NCBI GenBank assembly: GCA_964576365.1
Contig: CAZNUT010000003.1
Location: 1 to 53,021, forward strand
Source of the DNA: CAZMJG01 sp964576365
GTDB lineage: Bacteria > Patescibacteriota > Microgenomatia > UBA1406 > GWC2-37-13
Reading direction: 5' to 3'
DNA: 53,021 nt
In this document: positions 1 through 7,562 of the stretch, one piece after another
Numbering within the stretch: the first letter of the stretch is position 1
Layout of the letters: every line of letters begins with the position of its first letter
The notes under the pieces: model-generated
What the model was told of the DNA's origin: nothing
The model's database searches: none
Seen by the model: the letters and a program-made list of their open reading frames with translations, nothing else
Position numbers and translations under genes: made by a program

Positions 1-428
1 CAAAAACACCTGAAATATATTTGGGTTATGGGAGAATTGAACATTTTGTCTCCCCTGAGACAATCAAGAAGGATGCATTAGGTACATACTCGGCTCCAGA
101 GAGATTTGGCAATAATGAAATGGCATACACAGGTAATTGGAACATCATGGAAGAATATGCCAATCCGCAAAAGGGAGCTCAGTTGTATTTGAATTTTGAT
201 GCGAAAGAGGTGTTTTTGGTCATGAGAACAAAAGGATCGCCCGCAAAAGTAAAAGTTTACCTTGACGGTAAAACCCAAAGCTTCGGAGCTGATAATATCT
301 CGGGAATAGTCACGGTTGATAAAGACACTTTGTATAAACTTATTAAATTACCATCTCCTGGAAAACATAATCTTCGGCTAGAGTTTGAAGATAATAATGC
401 AGAGTTGTATGCATTTACATTTGGCTAA
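1..428 (+). CDS. DipZ-like thioredoxin/cytochrome-biogenesis protein, C-terminal part (5' end outside window)
   Basis: The reading frame is open to the window edge (codons start at base 3), so only the last ~142 residues are visible. They begin KTPEIYLGYGR, the TPExYLG motif that follows the thioredoxin domain in DipZ-type proteins (CcdA-like membrane domain plus redoxin). A beta-rich C-terminal module follows, which in this family resembles a carbohydrate-binding fold. A TTG at base 21 could pass for a start, but the conserved motif lies upstream of it, so this is a truncated gene and not a short one. DipZ proteins carry electrons across the membrane to extracytoplasmic thiols. The membrane-anchored MsrB eight bases downstream is a plausible acceptor. 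The family call rests on one motif and the neighbour. Confidence 0.65.
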   Translation, partial: KTPEIYLGYGRIEHFVSPETIKKDALGTYSAPERFGNNEMAYTGNWNIMEEYANPQKGAQLYLNFDAKEVFLVMRTKGSPAKVKVYLDGKTQSFGADNISGIVTVDKDTLYKLIKLPSPGKHNLRLEFEDNNAELYAFTFG

Positions 429-436
429 ACATCTGT

Positions 437-991
437 ATGATTTTCCGACCACATCATAAGTACAAGAATTTTTTTATTCTCGTTATACTCGTACTTCTCC
501 TGCTAGGTGGGTTTTTGTTATTTGCTCAGCAACCGAAAGGAACTAGAAATTCATCGCTAGAAACGGCATCCGGCATGATTATCGCAGGTTCTTTTAACCC
601 CGATAAACAAAAAACAGATGAGGAATGGAAACAAATTTTAAGTTCCGAGCAGTATCATATTTTAAGAGAGGCTGGTACTGAAGTTCCATTTACCGGTGCT
701 TTAAACAACGAAAAACGAAAAGGAACATATTACAGCGTCGGTTGCGATGTTCCTCTCTTCAGATCTGAGCAGAAATTTGATTCCGGTACAGGCTGGCCAA
801 GTTTTTGGGCTCCAATTGATAAAAATGCACTTGTTCTTCGGAGAGAAGACGGCTTGGGAGATGATCGGATAGAAGTTCTAGACACATGTGGTGGTCACTT
901 AGGCCACGTATTTGATGATGGCCCTAAGCCGACTGGCAAAAGATATTGCATGCATTCTGTGGCTCTCCGGTTTGTGCCCGACAAGAATTAA
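437..991 (+). CDS. msrB: Membrane-anchored peptide-methionine (R)-S-oxide reductase, zinc-site-less
   Basis: 184 residues: an N-terminal membrane anchor (about 11-30), then an MsrB domain (about 60-180) with KFDSGTGWPSF, HLGHVFDDGP and the catalytic-cysteine motif RYCMHS (Cys171). MsrB reduces methionine-R-sulfoxide in proteins using thioredoxin-like donors. The two CxxC pairs that bind structural zinc in most MsrB are broken: the first reads YYSVGC with only Cys103, the second EVLDTC with only Cys151. Either remaining cysteine could act as resolving cysteine. The anchor implies extracytoplasmic repair. It lies directly behind a DipZ-like gene, the likely reductant supply. A second, zinc-type MsrB is encoded at 38622-39026. 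Confidence 0.92.
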   Translation: MIFRPHHKYKNFFILVILVLLLLGGFLLFAQQPKGTRNSSLETASGMIIAGSFNPDKQKTDEEWKQILSSEQYHILREAGTEVPFTGALNNEKRKGTYYSVGCDVPLFRSEQKFDSGTGWPSFWAPIDKNALVLRREDGLGDDRIEVLDTCGGHLGHVFDDGPKPTGKRYCMHSVALRFVPDKN

Positions 992-1006
992 ATATTTTGT
1001 ATTTGT

Positions 1007-1309
1007 ATGAAATATAATCAGTACAAATTTAAAACTAATGTTTGGCTATATCCTGGTATGGCAGGATGGCACTTTGCTTCTGTCCCCAAAGATATTTCAG
1101 AAGATATTAAGAAAAATTTTGGAGACAGAAAAAGAGGTTGGGGATCACTTCCGATCATTGTGACAATAGGCAAAACAAGTTGGAAAACATCAATTTTTCC
1201 TGACAAAGAGTCAGGAGGTTATTTACTTCCCCTTAAGGCTGAGGTGCGCAAAAAAGAGAATATACTAGCAGACAAAGATATAACTCTTTTAATTGAAATC
1301 GTTGTGTAA
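1007..1309 (+). CDS. DUF1905 family protein
   Basis: 100 residues matching the DUF1905 pattern: a small beta-barrel-like domain with WHFASVPKDI near the start, WGSLPIIVTIGKTSWKTSIF in the middle and LLPLKAEVRK towards the end. No biochemical role is established for the family, which often occurs near stress or repair genes. It starts 15 bases after msrB and may be read with it. No Shine-Dalgarno site is obvious; the bases just before the ATG (TATTTT, then 8 bases) could also serve as a -10 box. Confidence 0.85.
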   Translation: MKYNQYKFKTNVWLYPGMAGWHFASVPKDISEDIKKNFGDRKRGWGSLPIIVTIGKTSWKTSIFPDKESGGYLLPLKAEVRKKENILADKDITLLIEIVV

Positions 1310-1316
1310 ATAGCAG

Positions 1317-1345
1317 TTGTAATTTGCAGCTTAAGTTTGTATACT
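1317..1345 (+). promoter_or_regulatory. Promoter of the ArsR operon, predicted leaderless
   Basis: TTGTAA (1317-1322), a 17-base spacer, TATACT (1340-1345), then only 7 bases to the ATG at 1353. Transcription would start at or next to the start codon. Confidence 0.65.
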
Positions 1346-1352
1346 TAGCCAA

Positions 1353-1691
1353 ATGGCTAACTATTTATCTTCATATTCTGCTGCCCGGATGGATTCACTT
1401 TTTGGAGCGCTTGCTGATCCTACACGTCGAAATATTCTTGAAAGGCTTACTGTGAGTGATTTGACCGTATCTGAAATTGCCAAGTCATATGATTATGCTC
1501 TCCCTACTATTTCCAAACATTTATCTGTTCTTGAGAGGGCTCAACTTATAAAAAAGAATAAAATTGGTAGAGAATATAGAGTGCATTTTGAATCTCAAAC
1601 GATGAGAACCGTTGCAGAGTATGTCTCATTCTATAAGAAATTTTGGAGCATACAGATAGATAATCTTGAGAAGTTTCTTGCTAAAAAATAA
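1353..1691 (+). CDS. ArsR family winged-helix transcriptional regulator
   Basis: 112 residues, normal ArsR/SmtB size. ALADPTRRNILERL and the recognition helix region LPTISKHLSVLERAQLI are the classic helix-turn-helix signature, followed by a KIGREYRVHF wing. No metal-binding CxC motif is present, so this belongs to the non-metal subgroup usually paired with SRPBCC (AHSA1) proteins. That is the arrangement here: the SRPBCC gene starts 1 base after its stop. It probably controls its own operon. The promoter places the -10 box 7 bases before the ATG. Confidence 0.93.
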   Translation: MANYLSSYSAARMDSLFGALADPTRRNILERLTVSDLTVSEIAKSYDYALPTISKHLSVLERAQLIKKNKIGREYRVHFESQTMRTVAEYVSFYKKFWSIQIDNLEKFLAKK

Positions 1692-1692
1692 T

Positions 1693-2163
1693 ATGGACGA
1701 CAACCAAGTAAAAATCACTAAGATATTACATGCATCTATTGATATGGTTTGGGACGCGTGGACGAATCCTGAAAGTATTAAGCAGTGGCTTTCTCCTGAA
1801 GGAATGACCAATCCTGAAGTAAGTAGTGATTTTAGTATTGGAGGGACGTATCGGATTGTCATGGAAGGCCGAAATATGCCTAATCCAGAGCATAACGGGC
1901 TTATGGCTGTAGGCGGAAAGTATCTTGAGATCGAAAAACCAACAAAAATCGTATTTTCTTGGTTGTGGGAAAGTGCCCCAGCTGAAACCCATACAACAAA
2001 AATTATGATCCTTTTAAAAGAAATCGATGAAAAACAAACTGAAATGACGCTTATTCATTCTGATTTTGCAGATGATACTATGCGACATGAACATGACATG
2101 GGGTGGAACTCTACATTTAATAAGCTAGAGAAATTCTTGAAAGGAGGTGAAGAAATTAAATGA
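1693..2163 (+). CDS. SRPBCC / AHSA1 domain protein
   Basis: 156 residues from the ATG at 1693; an in-frame TTG at 1666 inside the regulator gene is less likely. The sequence shows the SRPBCC (START-like helix-grip) pattern: ITKILHASIDMVWDAWTNPE, KQWLSPEG, GGTYRIVM, IVFSWLWES and a C-terminal HDMGWNSTFNKLEKFL helix. These proteins form a deep hydrophobic pocket, and AHSA1 members next to ArsR genes are of unknown ligand. It overlaps the next gene by ATGA, so translation is coupled. Confidence 0.9.
   Translation: MDDNQVKITKILHASIDMVWDAWTNPESIKQWLSPEGMTNPEVSSDFSIGGTYRIVMEGRNMPNPEHNGLMAVGGKYLEIEKPTKIVFSWLWESAPAETHTTKIMILLKEIDEKQTEMTLIHSDFADDTMRHEHDMGWNSTFNKLEKFLKGGEEIK
2140..2150 (+). promoter_or_regulatory. 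Strong Shine-Dalgarno site for the YCII gene
   Basis: AAAGGAGGTGA, nine bases before the ATG at 2160. It shows that the organism's ribosome uses a canonical anti-Shine-Dalgarno at internal operon genes. Confidence 0.85.
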
Positions 2164-2495
2164 AAAAGTTTTTATTACTTTATATGGCTCCTATGTCTGC
2201 TGAAGAACAGATGAAGAATGCAAATCCTGAAGACGGAAAGAAAATGATGGAGGCTTGGATGAAATGGTTTGAAAAAGCTGGAACAGCGGTCGTGGATGGC
2301 GGTATGCCAACACAAAAAGTCGCAACTGTTGGACAAGCGAACGGAGAATCCAAAGGATTTGTTGGAGGGTATTCCATTATGCAGGCAGAAAATGTTGATG
2401 AAGTTAAAGAGATGCTAAAAGATCATCCTCATCTTATGATGCCAGGTGATGCAAGTATTGACATTTTTGAACTCCTACAAATGCCTGGAATGTAG
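2160..2495 (+). CDS. YCII-related domain protein
   Basis: 111 residues with the YCII ferredoxin-like fold pattern: MKKFLLLYMAP, WMKWFEKAGTAVVDGGMP, and GGYSIMQAENVDEVKEMLKDHPHL. YCII proteins are small and often encoded beside ArsR/AHSA1 or sigma-factor genes, with poorly known function. It is the third gene of the ArsR operon. Its start is fixed by an almost perfect Shine-Dalgarno sequence (AAAGGAGGTGA, 2140-2150) nine bases upstream, in contrast to the leaderless-looking first gene. Confidence 0.9.
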   Translation: MKKFLLLYMAPMSAEEQMKNANPEDGKKMMEAWMKWFEKAGTAVVDGGMPTQKVATVGQANGESKGFVGGYSIMQAENVDEVKEMLKDHPHLMMPGDASIDIFELLQMPGM

Positions 2496-2510
2496 GTTTT
2501 TTATATTTTC

Positions 2511-2542
2511 AAAATATCCCGTTCGCAAGATCGGGATATTTT
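2511..2542. terminator. Hairpin terminator between convergent genes
   Basis: Arms AAAATATCCCG (2511-2521) and CGGGATATTTT (2532-2542) form an 11-bp stem with a 10-base loop. A/T-rich ends on both sides mean it can stop the YCII operon (+) and the DUF1059 gene (-). Confidence 0.75.
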
Positions 2543-2559
2543 GTGTTTGAGATACTGAA

Positions 2560-2799
2560 TTATTTATCTTCGGTTAATGTTTCAAATTCCTTTCGTTTTT
2601 CATTCATCCACTCTTGCACAACCTTAGAATCAATCATCTTTTCTTTCATCGCTTTCATTGCTCTTAAATGTGCCTTATCACCTTTTTGTGACATCTCAGC
2701 ACCATGTTGTTGGCTGAGTTTTGCTATCTCATCAAATGTTTCAGCATGAAATTCCATGTCACAAGCTCCAGCTAACTGGCTACAAGTCATTGTTTTCAT
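2560..2799 (-). CDS. DUF1059 domain protein
   Basis: 79 residues. The first half follows DUF1059: MTCSQLAGACDMEFHAETFDEIAKLSQQHG, with two cysteines spaced as in the family. The lysine-rich second half is helical. Function is unknown. A Shine-Dalgarno site (AGAGGTGA) lies 7 bases before the ATG, and a TATAAT box (minus strand, 2829-2824) gives a short conventional leader. Confidence 0.85.
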   Translation of the reverse strand: MKTMTCSQLAGACDMEFHAETFDEIAKLSQQHGAEMSQKGDKAHLRAMKAMKEKMIDSKVVQEWMNEKRKEFETLTEDK

Positions 2800-2865
2800 A
2801 TATAAATCACCTCTATCGATTCTATTATATCAGTAGTGGGCGCTCATATTTGATACACTAGCAAT

Positions 2866-3426
2866 ATGAGTTCATGGAAAAGTTATCGATATAAAAACAT
2901 TACCTTCCTTGTCAGTTCCCTGTGTCTGGCTTTCTTTATCTTGGGTAATGAAGAGCTTCACTCTTTCCTTTTACATCTTGGTAGCTTTGGATATATTGGT
3001 GCATTTTTTGCTGGTATGTTATTTGTATCGACATTCACTGTTGCAACTGGAGCAATTATTCTACTGATCTTAGCCGAATCCCTCTCTCCTGTTGAGATAG
3101 GAATTGTTGCGGGACTTGGGGCAGTTGTTGGTGACTTTGCCATTTTTCGTTTTGTTAAAGACGATTTGGCAAGAGAAATTCGCGATATCTACAACAAGTT
3201 TGATAGTGGACATCACCTAAAAAAGGTTTTGCATACCAAATATTTTAGCTGGACTTTTCCAGTACTTGGAGCAGCTATCATAGCATCACCTCTTCCAGAC
3301 GAAATAGGTGTGAGTCTGATGGGGATTTCTAAAATGTCTACTATGAAATTCCTGCTAATTTCCTTCTTACTAAATGCTATTGGCATCTTCTTGGTTGTTT
3401 CAGCATCAACGGTGATAAAACCTTAG
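2866..3426 (+). CDS. Multi-pass membrane protein, possibly VTT/DedA-like
   Basis: 186 residues with about five hydrophobic segments (near 10-27, 38-65, 72-95, 123-145 and 155-180). A charged loop, DDLAREIRDIYNKFDSGHH, lies between the third and fourth. ASPLPDEIGVSLMG near the end resembles the P-D/E loop of small DedA/VTT-like membrane proteins, but the match is weak and no function is assigned. A TACACT -10-like box ends 6 bases before the ATG, suggesting a leaderless transcript. It is monocistronic. Confidence 0.7.
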   Translation: MSSWKSYRYKNITFLVSSLCLAFFILGNEELHSFLLHLGSFGYIGAFFAGMLFVSTFTVATGAIILLILAESLSPVEIGIVAGLGAVVGDFAIFRFVKDDLAREIRDIYNKFDSGHHLKKVLHTKYFSWTFPVLGAAIIASPLPDEIGVSLMGISKMSTMKFLLISFLLNAIGIFLVVSASTVIKP

Positions 3427-3478
3427 TATATTAAACTGTATCGCTATGTTTTGAGACGTCTTTTTTATACTGTCTCAT

Positions 3479-3508
3479 TTGTCTCGTTTAGCCTGGAGAT
3501 GATACAAT
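3479..3508 (+). promoter_or_regulatory. Promoter of the candidate structured RNA
   Basis: TTGTCT (3479-3484), an 18-base spacer and TACAAT (3503-3508). The predicted transcription start (about 3514) falls at the 5' edge of the closing stem of the RNA. Confidence 0.55.
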
Positions 3509-3512
3509 TTTC

Positions 3513-3629
3513 TAGCGAGTTATAAGGACTGAAAGGGTCTAGGCCGACACATTGAGCCAATACAATAACCGAGAGCGACCGTACTCTCTAAATAGCCCGA
3601 AAGTGCTTGCTAAAAGCCTTATTTTTCTT
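3513..3629 (+). ncRNA. Candidate structured small RNA of unknown family
   Basis: No coding frame fits this gap. The ends pair as a 7-bp closing stem (TAGCGAG 3513-3519 with CTTGCTA 3606-3612). Inside are hairpins 3526-3530/3536-3540 with a GAAAG loop, 3551-3554/3558-3561, and GAGAG/CTCTC 3571-3575/3584-3588. GGGT (3535-3538) can pair with GCCC (3595-3598) as a pseudoknot. AUAAGG (3522-3527) can also pair with CCUUAU (3617-3622), an alternative to the closing stem. A promoter lies just upstream and a T5 run follows at 3622-3626. I do not recognise it as RNase P, tmRNA, SRP, 6S or a known riboswitch. The alternative pairing would fit either a regulatory switch or terminator formation. Confidence 0.45.
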
Positions 3630-3645
3630 CAATATATACGAATCG

Positions 3646-3675
3646 TAAAAATCCTCAAAAAGCTGAAGTTTGAGG
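3646..3675 (-). terminator. Terminator of the NERD gene
   Basis: On the minus strand, CCTCAAA and TTTGAGG (plus-strand positions 3669-3675 and 3653-3659) form a 7-bp stem followed by ATTTTT. The hairpin spans the stop codon of the gene. Confidence 0.65.
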
Positions 3676-4413
3676 TTTTGGCTCTGAGGATTTGTATAGT
3701 TCGAGCACTCTATATATTGACTCAATTTCTTCCGAAGTTAAGTGTTGACGTGATTTGCTGATCACATATTTGTGAAATCCTCTTCCCCCAATCCATATAT
3801 CATTAATTTTCCCGTGAATTGTCTGAGTATCAATTGTTCCGTTAGGAAATTCTAGTAAAGCAGCTACATCATATCTTTTCCCGAAGTGTCTATCTAAATA
3901 GTTTGAAAGCCATGATTTTTCCGCATATGTTTGTTTTAGATAATTTTTTATTGAAGCGCTCCCATTCATAAGTAGTTGGCCATTACCAATACTTACGAGG
4001 CCATTTTCTGATTTAACTTCAATCGTGAAAATTCCTGTTGGACCAATAACAATAAAATCAATATTTCCATGACCAGTGCTGAAATCTTTAACAAGACGAT
4101 ACTCTTGCGGCAAAGATTCAAGCATTTTTTCTTCCAACAATTCAGCTCCTGCTCCTTTCCCCCAAGTGTTATAGTTGTGTCTTTTATCCTGCCTATTTTG
4201 TTTATCTATTGTCTGAACAAACTTTAGTGCGAAAAGAAAGATGATTGATGAAAAAGCGGTTCCAATAAAGGAATAATTGGTTTTTTGCCACATTATAAGA
4301 AATAAATAGAGCAACCATATATATGCGACACCAATTATTAATTGAATAATCAGAAATATTTTTTTATTGCTTTTGTATTTCTTAAAAGTATAAGAGTTAG
4401 AGTTATCTGCCAT
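3655..4413 (-). CDS. Membrane-associated NERD domain protein
   Basis: 252 residues: two membrane segments (about 19-40 and 47-66), then a NERD (nuclease-related) domain at about 85-190. It shows KGAGAELLEEKMLESLP, HGNIDFIVIGPTGIFTIEVKS and NGQLLMNG; the D-x(n)-E-x-K residues match the restriction-endonuclease-like active site. NERD proteins are predicted nucleases, many membrane-anchored, with few defined roles. A GAGGT site lies 7 bases before the ATG. It is transcribed away from the sensor-kinase gene. Confidence 0.88.
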   Translation of the reverse strand: MADNSNSYTFKKYKSNKKIFLIIQLIIGVAYIWLLYLFLIMWQKTNYSFIGTAFSSIIFLFALKFVQTIDKQNRQDKRHNYNTWGKGAGAELLEEKMLESLPQEYRLVKDFSTGHGNIDFIVIGPTGIFTIEVKSENGLVSIGNGQLLMNGSASIKNYLKQTYAEKSWLSNYLDRHFGKRYDVAALLEFPNGTIDTQTIHGKINDIWIGGRGFHKYVISKSRQHLTSEEIESIYRVLELYKSSEPKPQTSAF

Positions 4414-4561
4414 ATGTAGACCTCATACAAAACAATTGCTTGGCTATGGATCTGTTTCGTAGATAAATAACATGTTTTTTATGATAGCTAATTTGAAAAC
4501 TGTTGCAAATAGGAGTACTCTGACAATAGAGTGCATGGTTTACGATACACAGGACAAAACG

Positions 4562-4590
4562 TTGGAACAAATCGACAACATCTTTATACA
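4562..4590 (+). promoter_or_regulatory. Promoter of the reductase-kinase gene, predicted leaderless
   Basis: TTGGAA (4562-4567), a 17-base spacer and TATACA (4585-4590), 7 bases before the ATG at 4598. The gap 4414-4561 behind it shows no other clear feature. Confidence 0.6.
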
Positions 4591-4597
4591 TTAACAG

Positions 4598-6439
4598 ATG
4601 TATATGTACCATATTGCTGCCCATATCAAAGAAAAGAAAAAAATCGCTGAGAATACATGGGAAATAACATTTACAATAAAAGAAAATTCATTCATTTTTC
4701 AAGCTGGGCAATATATATGGGTAATCCTTCCAAAACTGAATTTTCCAGACATTCGGGGAGAGCGACGGGCATTCTCGATATCTTCTTCACCACTTGATAC
4801 ACCTTCCATCACCATCCAATATAGAGATTCAGATTCTGGTTACAAAAAAACACTCAGAACCCTTGATATAGGTAGTCAGGTGAAGATTCTGGGTCCCTTT
4901 GGCTCTTCATATGTCGTTCAAGCCGCACAAAAATGTATAGTCATGATTGCGGGAGGTGTGGGATGCGCCCCTTTTTTATCCATTCTGAGATCGATCGACA
5001 GGTACACGTCGCAGAAATTTAAGTTAATATCGGTCAATTCTTCATCTGAATCTGGTGTGCATCTTGATGAAATAGAGCGTATTGCCAAGGATCATAGATT
5101 TACCTATATAAATCACATTGGTTCTTTTGAAGAGCATATTCTTCCTCCAGATATTGATTGGGCAAATGACATTTTTTATATATGTGGCCCATCCGGGATG
5201 ATAGATGCAGTCTATAAAATTCTGGTTTCTCATAATGTGCCGTTTAGCCACATGCGATTTGAGCAGTATTACCCTGCTCCAGAAGGTAATTTAACTGAAT
5301 ATGATTTTATTGAAAAACCTGGAGAAAAAAACATCATGCTGCAAGCTGTTCATGATTCCAAAAATCATGTCATCATCACCGATGCCAATGGTCAGATCAT
5401 CTTCGCCAATCGAACAGCTGAAATAAATACGGGTTTTACTTTTGACGAAATGAAAGGGAATACACCAAGACTCTGGGGAGGACTCATGCCCGCGGAATTT
5501 TATAGCTCTTTTTGGCATAAAAAATATGAAGTCAATGGATTTGATGGAGAGATCGTGAACCGGAAAAAGAACGGAGAAATTTACTATGTCATCACTCACA
5601 TTTCACCCATAACAAGCGATTCTGGAGTTGTCATTGGATATATCGGAACTGAAGAAGATATAACTAAAGAAAAAAAACTCGACAAGGCAAAAACAGAATT
5701 TTTATCACTAGCTTCTCATCAATTGAGAACTCCACTTTCCACTATCAACTGGTATTGTGAGATGTTACTTGCTGGTGACGCTGGACCAGTAAATAGTAAA
5801 CAAAAATTATTTCTGCAGGAAGCCTACGGGGGGAGTCAACGCATGGTGCAGCTGGTGAGTGCTTTATTGAATGTCTCAAGAATAGAAACAGGAACATATA
5901 TGGTAGAGCCCGAAAGGGTAGATGTGGTGAAGTTGGTCAGATCTGTACTTGATGAATCAAAGCCAAAAATTGATGATAAAAAACTAGTGGTGAAACTTGA
6001 AAAAGAAGATATACCCGAAATGATGTTGGATCCTAATTTGACAACCATGATATTTCAGAATTTACTGACTAACTCAGTTAAATATACGCCTGAATGGGGG
6101 ACCGTGGTCATTTCATTAAAAATTCTTCACAAAGCCGATAAGTCTCTTGGGATGGTGGTAGATGCAGATAGCCTTTTGGTGAGAGTGCAAGACAATGGAA
6201 TGGGTATCCCAAAGAATCAACAGGAAGAAGTATTTACAAAGCTGTTCAGAGCTGACAATGTGAGAAGGGCCGACACTGAAGGGACAGGTCTTGGACTTTA
6301 TCTTATTAAATCCTTAATCAACCAGAGCGGAGGCAATATATGGTTCGAGTCTGAAGAGGGCAAAGGGACAATTTTTTTTGTACTACTTCCGCTATCCGGT
6401 ATGATAAAAAAAGAAGGAGACAAAAAACTCAATCAGTGA
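4598..6439 (+). CDS. Ferredoxin-reductase-like / PAS / histidine kinase fusion
   Basis: 613 residues in three parts. Residues 1-225 are an FNR-type oxidoreductase with the flavin motif RAFSIS (57-62), the pyridine-nucleotide loop GGVGCAP (119-125) and the C-terminal CGPSGM (196-201). Residues about 245-356 are a PAS domain. Residues about 363-605 are a kinase: H-box ASHQLRTPL with His374, N-box NLLTNSVKYTPEWG, DNGMGIP, and GTGLGLYLIK. There is no membrane segment, so the protein is cytosolic. All FAD- and NAD(P)H-binding motifs look intact, suggesting that reductant state or a flavin electron transfer controls kinase activity; this is inference. Two single-domain receivers follow at once and are the likely phosphate acceptors. 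Confidence 0.9.
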   Translation: MYMYHIAAHIKEKKKIAENTWEITFTIKENSFIFQAGQYIWVILPKLNFPDIRGERRAFSISSSPLDTPSITIQYRDSDSGYKKTLRTLDIGSQVKILGPFGSSYVVQAAQKCIVMIAGGVGCAPFLSILRSIDRYTSQKFKLISVNSSSESGVHLDEIERIAKDHRFTYINHIGSFEEHILPPDIDWANDIFYICGPSGMIDAVYKILVSHNVPFSHMRFEQYYPAPEGNLTEYDFIEKPGEKNIMLQAVHDSKNHVIITDANGQIIFANRTAEINTGFTFDEMKGNTPRLWGGLMPAEFYSSFWHKKYEVNGFDGEIVNRKKNGEIYYVITHISPITSDSGVVIGYIGTEEDITKEKKLDKAKTEFLSLASHQLRTPLSTINWYCEMLLAGDAGPVNSKQKLFLQEAYGGSQRMVQLVSALLNVSRIETGTYMVEPERVDVVKLVRSVLDESKPKIDDKKLVVKLEKEDIPEMMLDPNLTTMIFQNLLTNSVKYTPEWGTVVISLKILHKADKSLGMVVDADSLLVRVQDNGMGIPKNQQEEVFTKLFRADNVRRADTEGTGLGLYLIKSLINQSGGNIWFESEEGKGTIFFVLLPLSGMIKKEGDKKLNQ

Positions 6440-6465
6440 TATTGTTTTTGATATATACTGCAAGT

Positions 6466-6867
6466 ATGAGTCATAAAACAAACACGATTTTGGTTGTAGA
6501 AGATGAGCGTCCGCTTCTTGAGGCTATAAAAATAAAGCTTGAAAATAGCGGACTAGAGGTGATTACCGCTAGAACTATGCAACAAGCCTTATCGTATCTT
6601 GAAGAGATAGATGGTATTGATGGTGTTTGGCTCGATCATTATCTTTTAGGAAAAGAAGATGGTCTTGACTTAGTAGCCAAAATAAAAGGGGATGGATCTC
6701 TGTGGAAGCAATTACCAGTTTTTGTCGTCAGCAATACAGCAAGTGCCGATAAAGTAAAAGCATACATGCAGTTTGGTATAGAAAAATATTTTGTAAAGAG
6801 CGATTTCAGGCTCGACCAAATTATTCAATACATGAAAGATTATTTAGAAAATGGAGAATCAAAATAA
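6466..6867 (+). CDS. Single-domain response regulator (receiver 1)
   Basis: 133 residues from the ATG at 6466, chosen over an upstream in-frame start at 6436 because a TATACT box (6454-6459) ends 6 bases before it. Receiver features are the acidic pair in ILVVEDE, the phosphoacceptor Asp in VWLDHYLLG, Ser in VVSNTAS and Lys in YFVKSD. There is no output domain, so it acts by protein contact or as a phosphorelay intermediate. It is partner to the kinase just upstream, and the next receiver overlaps its end by 17 bases. Confidence 0.92.
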   Translation: MSHKTNTILVVEDERPLLEAIKIKLENSGLEVITARTMQQALSYLEEIDGIDGVWLDHYLLGKEDGLDLVAKIKGDGSLWKQLPVFVVSNTASADKVKAYMQFGIEKYFVKSDFRLDQIIQYMKDYLENGESK

Positions 6868-7249
6868 GATAGTTAAAAAAATTCTTGTCGTCGAGGACGA
6901 CGTCTCGCTACTCAATGCACTGGTAAACAGGTTGTCAAATCTTGGATACACGGTTGTCCAAGCAAAAAATGGAAAAGAAGGACTTGAAGCAGCTTTTAAA
7001 CATCATCCAAATCTCATTTTGTTAGACGTCATCATGCCAGAAATGGATGGTCTCACCATGCTTGATGAGCTACGTCAAGACTCGTGGGGAAGCAAGGTAA
7101 AAGTCATCATTCTCACAAACCAGGAGATGGATGATAAACGTCTTGATGTTGTTGTCAAAGATCAACCGTCCTTTTATCTGGTGAAAAGCGATAATAGTCT
7201 TGAACAAATTCAGGGGACAATCGAAGAAATATTTAGTGCGGATGAATGA
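6851..7249 (+). CDS. Single-domain response regulator (receiver 2)
   Basis: 132 residues, one CheY-like receiver: KKILVVEDDV, phosphoacceptor in LILLDVIMPEMDG, Thr in VIILTNQ and Lys in YLVKSD. There is no DNA-binding domain. With receiver 1 it forms a three-gene unit with the reductase-kinase; the two differ enough in sequence to suggest distinct targets rather than a recent duplication. The real output of the system is not visible here. Confidence 0.93.
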   Translation: MENQNKIVKKILVVEDDVSLLNALVNRLSNLGYTVVQAKNGKEGLEAAFKHHPNLILLDVIMPEMDGLTMLDELRQDSWGSKVKVIILTNQEMDDKRLDVVVKDQPSFYLVKSDNSLEQIQGTIEEIFSADE

Positions 7250-7298
7250 AAGCCAATTGTTTGCAATCTGCTTTTACTCAGGCTTCTTTATTTTTTTT
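7250..7298 (+). terminator. Probable terminator after the receiver genes
   Basis: AAGCC (7250-7254) can pair with GGCTT (7281-7285) across a long loop, followed by an eight-T run at 7291-7298. The stem is short, so support is moderate. Confidence 0.4.
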
Positions 7299-7380
7299 AG
7301 GCATAATCTCTGATGTCTATATTCATTTTGTCGTGTTGAGACAAACCGGAATATTCAGTTATAAAAATATTTGATTTTTA

Positions 7381-7446
7381 CTTGCGGTTGGCAGGCTTCG
7401 CTACGTTGAATAGCAAGAGACCCTGGGGCCAACCTCGGGGAGTCAT
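7381..7446. repeat. Palindromic intergenic element
   Basis: GGTTGGC (7386-7392) and GCCAACC (7428-7434) are perfect inverted arms, with an inner GCTA/TAGC pair (7400-7403/7411-7414). CTTGC (7381-7385) can alternatively pair with GCAAG (7413-7417). It is more GC-rich than its surroundings and lies in the 363-base gap 7250-7612, which otherwise holds only the terminator and the TetR promoter. Confidence 0.5.
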
Positions 7447-7562
7447 TCTTTATTATCCGTTTTTTTTGATAGGTGATAAGCGCGTTCATAAATGATGTGT
7501 AACGCGGGTGTAAAGTTGTGAAAAATGAGACATCATATCGAAAAAAAATATATGAACAGACC

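Noticed and set aside
3427..3654. tRNA or tmRNA gene in the gap before the NERD gene
   Set aside because: No acceptor/T-arm pattern and no CCA-type end; kept only as an unassigned structured RNA.
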